A stretch of DNA of 64,000 nucleotides, taken from Cryptosporangium aurantiacum. GTDB lineage: Bacteria > Actinomycetota > Actinomycetes > Mycobacteriales > Cryptosporangiaceae. Made by a program: the position numbers and the translations under genes. Below the pieces are notes generated by a model that saw only the letters and a list, made by a program, of their open reading frames with translations, searched no databases and was not told the origin of the DNA. Positions 58,201-64,000 of this stretch are shown piece after piece. The first letter of the stretch is position 1. Every line of letters starts with the position of its first letter. Location of the stretch: contig NZ_FRCS01000008.1 in the NCBI RefSeq assembly GCF_900143005.1, positions 310,001-374,000 on the forward strand, written 5' to 3'.

Positions 58201-60062
58201 CCCTGGTCGACGGGGTACCTCCGCGCGAGGGTGACCTGGAGGGCGACCACGACTGGTTCAAGGCGCTCCAGGTGTTCCCGGCCGTGCTCTACCGCGCGGT
58301 GTCGCCGCTCTACCGCTCGCTCGTGCTGCCGGTCGGGCTCGCGGAGCGCGAGGCACTGCTCGAACTGGCCGAGCTGATCGCCGACCTCGGCCTGCTGGCG
58401 CCGGGCGGGCGACTGCGCCGGATCATCGGGTCGACCGAGACCGAGCCGGGCCCCGACCGGTTGCAGCCGAACGGGAACGGTGGCCGCATCCTGCGGCTGA
58501 GCGAGCCGGACGCCGCCGACGACGACCCGCAACGGTGGAGCGTCGACCTGCTCGATTACCAGCCGGACGGCGAGTTCGCGCCGATACCGGGCATCCAGAT
58601 CTCCTACGACTACCCGCTGCTGGCCGGATTCGACGAGGAGACCGTGCGGTCGTACGTCGCGGCGGCGCGCGAGCGCGGGCCGATCGAGTGGCGTCCGGAG
58701 CGGGTCGACGAACTGTCGAAGCGCGCCGGGATCACGCGCGCCGAGGCGCTCCTCCTGCTGTACGGCCTCGTCAACCCCGGCGCGCCGGTGCGGGCGGCCG
58801 CGGAGGAGATCGGCATCCCGGTCGCGGCGCTGGAGATCGTCGACGACACGTGGGACTACGGCGGAAGGATCAACCGGGCCGCGCTGGTCGGCACCCTCCT
58901 GCCCGCCGAGCCCGGCCGGATCTGGGACGACGGACCGGCCCTGGACGGCCTCGTGGACTTCTACCGGAGCCTGGGTCGGCGCGCGCCGGTGTCCGAAACC
59001 GTGCTCATCGCGCTGTCCAAAGCGAACCTGTGCTGGCGTCCACGTCCGCTGACGCTCGCGATCGGGCTGCGCTCGCCGGAGGCGTGCCGGTGGATCGCGC
59101 CGCTGCCCCGCGACGCGGCCGGGCAGGTCGACCACCGTCGGCTGGACATCCGCGACCCCGACGCCGACGACGTTCTGACGGCCATGGCCAGGGCGTTGCC
59201 GTGGCTGGCATACCACCTGCCGGTCGACGACGAGTTGCGCACGGTGCTGCCGGAGGCACTTCGCCTCTACCGGGCGCGGATCTCCGAGCCGGAGCACGAG
59301 ATCCCCCTGCAGTACTTCGACGAGGACGAGTGGGCCGCGCTCGCCGACGACCTGGGCACCACCCCCGTCGACCGCAGTAGCCGCGACGAGGACCGCATCG
59401 AGCTGGGGCCGTTCGTGACGCCGGACCGCAGCGACGGACGGCGGGTCCGGGTGCGCCCGGCGCTGCTCTCCGGTCCCGACGACCCGGCGCTGCGCGCGTT
59501 CGAGGCGAGGGCCGACGAATCGGAAGAGATCGAAGCGCTCCGGGTGGTGCTGTCGGACTGGCTGCCGCGCCTGCTCGACGCCGCGGCGGCCGTCGATCCG
59601 GCGGCCGGCCCACCGCAGGACCCGAGCCGTTCGGTGCCCGACCTGGTCACCGAGGCCGCGACGACGCTCGGTCTGAGCGCCGACGCCGCCACGGTCTACC
59701 TCCAGCTGCTGGCCCTGCCCGATCCCACCGACCGCAACGTCGCGAAGTGGACCGGGTGGAAGCCCGCCCGGCTGAAGAAGGCGCGCGCCGAGCTGGCCGC
59801 GACGCCGCTGGTCACAGAGGCGAAGCGCTCCCGGGCGAGCCGGACGTTGTTCCTGCCCGGTGGCTGGCTGGCACTGAAGTCACCGCTTCCGCCGATCGAG
59901 GCCTGGAAGAGCCCGCTGTACGGGTTCGCGGCCGGCGAACCCACCCACCGGCGGGTGGTGCCGCTGCTCCCGATCCCCGAGTTGTTCGCCGCAGCCTGGG
60001 ATCGCGTGCGCAACGGCGACGAACCGCGATTCGACGAACTGCAGACCGGAAGGCGCCGATGA
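55200..60062 (+). CDS. Very large protein (1620 aa) of the MoxR/DUF5682 operon, unknown function
   Basis: 1620 residues, soluble, no signal or membrane segment. Residues ~1-560 are mostly helical repeat-like (AYQHPVLDGRTVVRLVPG, AVPHFLPTYYEEAGRAFIAA, MMFGKAREAEQSYALAV, DLRRLAKAARLDQAEADAEVL). Residues ~560-880 are beta-rich with propeller-like blades (HNTHVAVFDSDGVVLRHALR, VDGQLLVSWDTGPNRSAYW, VAGRVYTDGRSFWVYGQDD, STIVEFDPATGERGRVSM). Near the C-terminus (~1465-1560) is a winged-helix-like segment (VTEAATTLGLSADAATVYLQ, NVAKWTGWKPARLKKARAEL), so databases may call it a DNA-binding protein. GTG 55200 overlaps the preceding stop; its own stop overlaps the MoxR start (ATGA). Probably the substrate-facing partner of the MoxR ATPase. 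Confidence 0.8.
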   Translation: MSTSLDALLDAGAVLPVGTEVASSDTVDALFTRAYQHPVLDGRTVVRLVPGTLHAAEDLSMEFLGFVAPERSTEVGTVRRQALGFPAWALVNDPANGHHALALVKEIERLARIAKSRVGPAKEGFDELGARLARAVPHFLPTYYEEAGRAFIAAESPSYAAMMFGKAREAEQSYALAVDEDREHAVFLEFALAGALTAKALTAHARTLAARSEPAAAYHRFRRLCVERTLGGLAPYAGMVADLRRLAKAARLDQAEADAEVLRDLIEAPTLPKAPEAFWKAYRPALVRLAAEVPAIRGRLLTFFPEHLDSEAWLELLAEAGATEALVAPAGSGDPAADPADSVAGWFHRFAQHRDSQTRRSTKRSAPLYALLERAADRVRADGVPLKLELDWSSDLDLYDTALALGLPVADPSDSFQVDVGQWLRDETDGRRDLAAFAADPRFLGALVRAAEAGLPRRPSPALVETALASAGLRVALTHFLDDLAESIEQQGLPTLEPQLQRLDKLVDGRLLALNPAATERIRTHDLAAVLGRTLRSGLVDEYGWPAFEQYVTESVPPPRSDDDDEKVQQFTQWPHVVLRHNTHVAVFDSDGVVLRHALRIPRDQREYLWLTAFRYVDGQLLVSWDTGPNRSAYWSGTPDDVLIELPFSAWHPDDGSLPLPGGGRTAGGRPLHVGDRSHSVAGRVYTDGRSFWVYGQDDEGASTIVEFDPATGERGRVSMPAFFEADPVDGEKLDIAGSTLKTAVSGSHTSPFAAADGLVGLRLRTTADGISIGTGIDGRSIRVRTPEDTRLIQAVRFPGSDTVFGLLRRNQWREDTLSVVDADGFVVAAVNIGARRPTFAAGTPLVTRPAGWHHLRPRDLAGSAVLRAVTDEQAALLLAAGARDHAVVEEAEAAKRRLTPAEATAEVRAAVAEVLPGVTHPELVNGLVGIVALAAERAALLAELSAGLQHAASAEPVAVKEVVSGKPADGPLMDGLTLLIPRCYDRGGEAARLLTAAGRALVDGVPPREGDLEGDHDWFKALQVFPAVLYRAVSPLYRSLVLPVGLAEREALLELAELIADLGLLAPGGRLRRIIGSTETEPGPDRLQPNGNGGRILRLSEPDAADDDPQRWSVDLLDYQPDGEFAPIPGIQISYDYPLLAGFDEETVRSYVAAARERGPIEWRPERVDELSKRAGITRAEALLLLYGLVNPGAPVRAAAEEIGIPVAALEIVDDTWDYGGRINRAALVGTLLPAEPGRIWDDGPALDGLVDFYRSLGRRAPVSETVLIALSKANLCWRPRPLTLAIGLRSPEACRWIAPLPRDAAGQVDHRRLDIRDPDADDVLTAMARALPWLAYHLPVDDELRTVLPEALRLYRARISEPEHEIPLQYFDEDEWAALADDLGTTPVDRSSRDEDRIELGPFVTPDRSDGRRVRVRPALLSGPDDPALRAFEARADESEEIEALRVVLSDWLPRLLDAAAAVDPAAGPPQDPSRSVPDLVTEAATTLGLSADAATVYLQLLALPDPTDRNVAKWTGWKPARLKKARAELAATPLVTEAKRSRASRTLFLPGGWLALKSPLPPIEAWKSPLYGFAAGEPTHRRVVPLLPIPELFAAAWDRVRNGDEPRFDELQTGRRR

Positions 60063-61198
60063 GCACCCCGACCGACACCGCACTCGCCCGGCAGGTGGAT
60101 CCCGCCGAGGACACCTACGCGGAGGAGCTGGCGTTCCTGGCCCGGTACGACGACGGGCCGCGGCCGCCGGGGTGGCAGCTCACGCCCCGGGCCGTGGTGA
60201 CGTTCGTGCTGGGCAGCGACGGGCAGGCGTTGGCCGCGGGCAAGGAACGCCGGGAGATCAGCCCGAAGTTCGTCGGTGACCGGGCGCTGGTGGAGCGGTG
60301 CGTGGTGACGCTCGCCGGGGAGCGGGGCCTCCTGCTCGTCGGCGAGCCCGGCACCGCGAAGTCGATGTTGTCCGAGCTGCTGGCCGCGGCGGTGAGCGGC
60401 ACCAGCGCGCTCGTCGTCCAGGGCACGGCGGGCACCACCGAGGACCACTTCCGGTACGGCTGGAACTACGCGCTGCTGCTGGCGAACGGGCCGAGCCCGG
60501 AGGCGCTGGTGCCGTCCCCGGTGCTGACCGCGATGCGGACCGGCGCCGTCGGGCGGATCGAGGAGCTGACCCGGTGCCTGCCGGAGGTGCAGGACGCGCT
60601 GGTCTCGATCCTCTCCGACCGGCGGATCGCGGTACCGGAGCTGGCGGCGACCGAGCACGCCACGGTGGCCGCGGCGCCCGGCTTCACGGTCATCGCCACC
60701 GCGAACATCCGCGACCGCGGCGTCTCGGAGATGTCCGCGGCGCTCAAGCGGCGGTTCAACGTGGAGACCGTCGGTCCGATCCCGACGCTCGCGGACGAGA
60801 TCGCGCTGGTCAAGCGTCAGGCCACGAAGACCGTGGCTCGGTCGGGTGCGGCGTTCGGCGTGGATGATGCGGTGCTGGAGGCGCTGCTCACCGCGTTCCG
60901 CGACCTGCGTACCGGCGAGTCCGTGGAGGGGTGGCAGGTCCAACGTCCGTCCACGGTGATGAGCACGGCCGAGGCGGTGTCGGTGGCCACGTCGCTGGCG
61001 CTGGCCGCGGCCTACTTCCCCGGTGACCGGGACGTGCTGTCGCTGCTGCCGGGTCACCTGCGCGGCGTCGCCGCCAAGGACGACCCGGCGGACGCCGCCA
61101 CGCTGCTCGGGTACTGGGACGGCGCCGTCCGGCGGCGCGCGGAGGAGGGGTCGCGGCTCTGGCGTCAGCTCTGGGAGCTACGGCATGCAGTCGGATGA
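60059..61198 (+). CDS. MoxR-family AAA+ ATPase
   Basis: 379 residues. Walker A LLLVGEPGTAKSMLSELLAA near residue 100, Walker B region GRIEELTRCLPEVQDALVSIL (Asp of the usual LDE replaced by I-E-E), sensor 1 FTVIATANIRDRGVSEMS, arginine finger ALKRRFNVETVG, and a C-terminal lid with WQVQRPSTVMSTAEAVSV. MoxR ATPases work with VWA-domain proteins as chaperones for complex assembly or metal insertion. ATG 60059 overlaps the stop of the 1620-residue gene by 4 nt, and its end overlaps the DUF5682 start by 14 nt, indicating a fixed complex stoichiometry. Confidence 0.92.
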   Translation: MSTPTDTALARQVDPAEDTYAEELAFLARYDDGPRPPGWQLTPRAVVTFVLGSDGQALAAGKERREISPKFVGDRALVERCVVTLAGERGLLLVGEPGTAKSMLSELLAAAVSGTSALVVQGTAGTTEDHFRYGWNYALLLANGPSPEALVPSPVLTAMRTGAVGRIEELTRCLPEVQDALVSILSDRRIAVPELAATEHATVAAAPGFTVIATANIRDRGVSEMSAALKRRFNVETVGPIPTLADEIALVKRQATKTVARSGAAFGVDDAVLEALLTAFRDLRTGESVEGWQVQRPSTVMSTAEAVSVATSLALAAAYFPGDRDVLSLLPGHLRGVAAKDDPADAATLLGYWDGAVRRRAEEGSRLWRQLWELRHAVG

Positions 61199-64000
61199 TC
61201 CCGCGCGGGTCGTCGACGCTCTCGCCGAGCAGGCCACGCCGTACCTGATCGGGGTGCGGCACCACTCCCCCGCGCTCGCGGCGGTGGTGCCCCGGCTACT
61301 CGACGCCGCGCGGCCGGACGTCCTGCTGGTCGAGCTGCCCGCCGAGTTCGCGGACTGGTTGCCGTGGCTGGCCGATCCGGCGACCGTGGCGCCGGTGGCC
61401 CTGGCCGGCACCGACGGGCGCGACAACGCGCTGGCGTTCTACCCGTTCGCCGACTTCTCGCCGGAGCTGGCGGCGGTGCGGTGGGCGGCACGGAACGGCG
61501 TCCGGGTCGTCCCGTGCGACCTGCCGCTGGCCGACCGCGGCTGGGACCGGACCGACACCGAGCCTGCCGCGGCGGGCCCGGCCTCGGCTGGACCGGACTC
61601 GACTGGACCGGACTCGGCTGGACCGGACTCGGCTCGGCCCGGTACGGCCGGGCCCGGCACGGCGGGGCCGGGCGGTCCGCTGCTGTCCGATGCGTTGCGG
61701 GCCGGCAACACCGGGCGGGTCGACGACGACCTCTGGGACCGCGCCGTCGAGGCGCGTGCTCCCGGGTCGACGCCGGAGGCCGTGCGGCGGGCCGCGCTGC
61801 TGGTGGGCTGGGCGTTCCGCACGGACGCCCAGCGCGAGGGCGGCGTCGACCCGGTCGACCTGCGCCGCGAGGAGTGGATGCGCCGGTGCGTCGCGGAGGC
61901 ACTGGCGTCCGGGGCACAGCGGATCGCGGCGGTCGTCGGCGCGTTCCACGCCCCGGCGCTGCACGTCGACCCTGCGGCCGCGGGCAACACCCCGCCCGCC
62001 GCCGAGCGCCCGGACACCCAGATCGTGACGTCGCTGGTGCCCTACACGTTCGCGCTGCTCGATTCCCGGTCGGGCTACCCGGCGGGCATCCGCGATCCGC
62101 AGTGGCAGCAGGAGGTCCTGGCCGCGGGCGGCGACACCGCCGCCGTCGAGGACGCGGCGATCGCCGCGCTGGTCGGGATCACCGCGCAGGTCCGGGAGGC
62201 GGGTCATCCGGCCGGTCCGGGCGAGGCGCGACAAGCCGTCCAGCTGGCGACCGGGCTGGCTCAGCTGCGCGGCCTGCCCGCGCCCGGGCGCGGTGAGCTG
62301 GTGGAGGCGGTGCAAAGCGTCCTCGCTCAAGGCGAGGTGCAGGGCCGTGGCCGCGTAGTGGCCAAGGCGATGGAACGGGTGCTGGTCGGCGAGCGCCGCG
62401 GCCGGGTGGCACCGGCGGCACCGCGCTCGGGACTGCGGTCGGCGATCGAACGGGACCTGGTGGCGCTCCGCCTGCCCGGCCCGGGCGACCCGCCCCGGGA
62501 TCTCCGGCTCGACCCATTGCGCTCCGATCTCGACCGCCGACGGGAGATCGCGCTGCGCCGGCTCACGGTCTGCCGGGTGCCCTACGCGTCCGAGACCGAC
62601 GTCGTCGGCGTGGGCGGGCTCGCGGGGCTGACCACGCGGTGGACGGCCGACTGGACACCGTCGACCGAGGCGTCGCTGGACGTCGCGGGCGTCCAGGGCG
62701 TCACGCTCGCCCAGGCCGCCGAGGGCGCGCTCCGGCTCCGGCACCGCCGTCAGGTCGACGCGGGTGGGCCGACCGCGGGTGAGGTCGTGGACGGCTTCAC
62801 CACCGCGGCCGCGTGCGGGCTGATCGATCTGGCCGCGGAGCGGTTGACGGCGCTCGCGCTGACGGCACCGGCCACCGGCACGCTGCCGGAGCTGCTCGAC
62901 GCGCTGGCGGCGCTGGACCGCGTCCGGCTGGGTCACGTGCCGGGGTTGCCGCCGTCGGTCCTCCCCGAGCTGGGTGACCTCGCCGGGGCGACCGAGGCGA
63001 TCCGGGCCGCCGCCGTCCGTCAGCTCGACGGCCTGGCCGGTTCCACCGACGTCGGGGACGCGCGGGCGTTGATCGCGCTCGCGCTCCGCAACGACGTCGG
63101 CTTGCGGCTGGCCGACGCGCTGGGGCGGCTGGCGGACGACGGGAGCCCGCTGATCGCGGCGGCCGCGAGCGCGGCGCAGGTGCTGCTCGGGCTGGCGGAG
63201 CCGGAGTGGCTGGGCGAGCGGGTCGCGTCCTGGGTGGACAGCGCGACCGACGCGGACCGCCGCCGGGTCCTGCAGGGGCGCCTGACCGGCCTGCTCGCGG
63301 CGTCCGGTCCGCTGCTGGAGACCGGGGGCGCGGTGCTGGACGGCCTGTTCGACCGAGTCGAGACGCTGGCCGACCAGGACTTCCTGGAGCGGCTACCCGC
63401 GCTGCGCGGCGGCTTCCACGTGCTGAGCCCCGCCGGGCGCGACCGGCTGCTCGCGGTCGTGACCGACCGGCTCGGCGACGGGATATCCGAGATCGGTGGG
63501 GCGGCCGAGATCGACGTGGTGCCCGACCCCGAGGCGTTGCTGCACCGGCTGCTCGCCGACCGTGCCGGGAGGGCGGCACTCGAGCGGTATCACCTGCCGG
63601 TGGCGGCGGCCGTCTCTGCTGAGCCGCCCGCGCCGGAAGGGCTCCGCTCGGCGGGCGCGCAGGTTTCTGGGGGTGAGCTGAGCACCGTGGACCGGTGGCG
63701 GCTGGTGCTGGGTCGCCCCGGCGCCCAGGGCAAGGAGGCCGTCCGCTACGCGAGCGCACTCGACGAGCTGTACGGCGCCGGACGCGGTGAGGGCGCCCAG
63801 GACGACGCCGACGCTCGCGCCGGGCGCGCGGCGTCCTATCCCACGGCCCGCGAGTGGTCGGAGGAGCTCGCGGTGCTGTTCGGGCCGGGCGTCCGCGAGG
63901 AGGTGCTCGGCCGGGCGGTCGAAGCCGGGCGCACCGACGCGGCGCTGGAGCTCGATCCCGCGTCGGCGCGTCCGTCGGTGGAGCTGCTGCAGTCCGTGCT
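61185..64000 (+). CDS. DUF5682 family protein (3' end outside window)
   Basis: At least 938 codons, still open at the window end. The N-terminus is typical of DUF5682: YLIGVRHHSPALAAVVPRLL, DVLLVELPAEFADWLPWLAD, NALAFYPFADFSPELAAVRW, AARNGVRVVPCDLPLADRGW, then AAVVGAFHAPALHVD and SLVPYTFALLDSRSGYPAGI. The RHHSPA and E-x-P features recall TraB/erythromycin-esterase-like hydrolase folds. A low-complexity insert (residues ~131-160) contains GPDSA repeats. ATG 61185 lies inside the end of the MoxR gene. In other actinobacteria the next gene encodes a VWA protein; that gene is presumably just beyond 64000. Confidence 0.85.
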   Translation, partial: MQSDDPARVVDALAEQATPYLIGVRHHSPALAAVVPRLLDAARPDVLLVELPAEFADWLPWLADPATVAPVALAGTDGRDNALAFYPFADFSPELAAVRWAARNGVRVVPCDLPLADRGWDRTDTEPAAAGPASAGPDSTGPDSAGPDSARPGTAGPGTAGPGGPLLSDALRAGNTGRVDDDLWDRAVEARAPGSTPEAVRRAALLVGWAFRTDAQREGGVDPVDLRREEWMRRCVAEALASGAQRIAAVVGAFHAPALHVDPAAAGNTPPAAERPDTQIVTSLVPYTFALLDSRSGYPAGIRDPQWQQEVLAAGGDTAAVEDAAIAALVGITAQVREAGHPAGPGEARQAVQLATGLAQLRGLPAPGRGELVEAVQSVLAQGEVQGRGRVVAKAMERVLVGERRGRVAPAAPRSGLRSAIERDLVALRLPGPGDPPRDLRLDPLRSDLDRRREIALRRLTVCRVPYASETDVVGVGGLAGLTTRWTADWTPSTEASLDVAGVQGVTLAQAAEGALRLRHRRQVDAGGPTAGEVVDGFTTAAACGLIDLAAERLTALALTAPATGTLPELLDALAALDRVRLGHVPGLPPSVLPELGDLAGATEAIRAAAVRQLDGLAGSTDVGDARALIALALRNDVGLRLADALGRLADDGSPLIAAAASAAQVLLGLAEPEWLGERVASWVDSATDADRRRVLQGRLTGLLAASGPLLETGGAVLDGLFDRVETLADQDFLERLPALRGGFHVLSPAGRDRLLAVVTDRLGDGISEIGGAAEIDVVPDPEALLHRLLADRAGRAALERYHLPVAAAVSAEPPAPEGLRSAGAQVSGGELSTVDRWRLVLGRPGAQGKEAVRYASALDELYGAGRGEGAQDDADARAGRAASYPTAREWSEELAVLFGPGVREEVLGRAVEAGRTDAALELDPASARPSVELLQSV
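61586..61630 (+). repeat. 15-nt tandem repeat in the DUF5682 gene
   Basis: Three units (GGCTGGACCGGACTC with one A variant) at 61586, 61601 and 61616 encode AGPDS/TGPDS/AGPDS, followed by related GPGTA copies. Together they form a disordered insert between two conserved blocks. Confidence 0.85.

Noticed and set aside
56310-59297. 995-residue minus-strand open frame opposite the 1620-residue gene
   Set aside because: High-GC shadow frame: Arg/Gln/Asp-rich composition with no domain, fully antisense to a coupled operon gene.
1-64000. tRNA genes, CRISPR arrays, transposases or phage genes
   Set aside because: Looked for on both strands; the only repeats are short in-frame tandem repeats and the two 88-nt fold-back elements, and no integrase, transposase or tRNA-like fold was recognised.

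Overview
The window is high-GC actinobacterial DNA. Evidence is the codon use, leaderless genes with a -10 box exactly 12 nt before the start codon, and family content: an LprD/DUF3817 pair, DUF6158, a DUF574-type methyltransferase, a 13E12/DUF222-HNH protein, a rhamnose-type ABC operon under LacI control, and an actinobacterial Tad pilus cluster. It looks like a chromosome segment from a filamentous or spore-forming actinomycete. Genus cannot be fixed from the sequence. I saw no rRNA, tRNA, CRISPR array, insertion sequence or prophage.

Layout. 1-5539: sugar (rhamnose-type) ABC importer on the minus strand with a divergent LacI regulator and two LacI-type operators. 5753-13591: mostly housekeeping and accessory genes (PAP2-GtrA fusion, TetR, HAD phosphatase, PHP hydrolase, DoxX-like, XdhC, acyltransferase, STAS, LprD-like, DUF3817). 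13576-18413: PolA-like exonuclease/polymerase, aldo/keto reductase, DUF6158, second STAS, SerA-type dehydrogenase. 18608-24825: PAS/SpoIIE phosphatase, secreted protein, fused SecDF coupled to a CPA2 antiporter. 24933-28329: HNH 13E12-type protein with a candidate SOS box, pirin, VanZ. 28411-42018, all on the minus strand: a GGDEF/HD-GYP protein, a ROK protein lacking the catalytic Asp, then a Tad operon read from 42018 down to 32121. 42394-49662: secreted beta-helix GH28-like protein, a three-helix-bundle protein and a 1786-residue kinase/ATPase/GAF/GGDEF protein. 49852-54113: FadB2-like dehydrogenase, flavoprotein preceded by a leader-peptide attenuator, methyltransferase and XRE regulator. 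54352 to the end: a four-gene, translationally coupled operon (DUF4132-like, 1620-residue protein, MoxR ATPase, DUF5682), cut by the window edge.

Working together. The sugar operon is a regulator-transporter unit whose catabolic genes are presumably beyond base 1. The Tad genes form one coupled unit with stop/start overlaps at most junctions and are flanked by two GGDEF proteins, which suggests (inference) c-di-GMP control of a surface appendage. The terminal DUF4132/MoxR/DUF5682 operon is the best candidate for an undescribed system: a MoxR ATPase with three large partners, normally followed by a VWA protein.

The most notable non-coding structures are an 88-nt fold-back repeat present twice between convergent genes, where it also supplies the stop codon, and a leader peptide plus hairpin that hides the ribosome binding site of the flavoprotein gene at 50703-52286.
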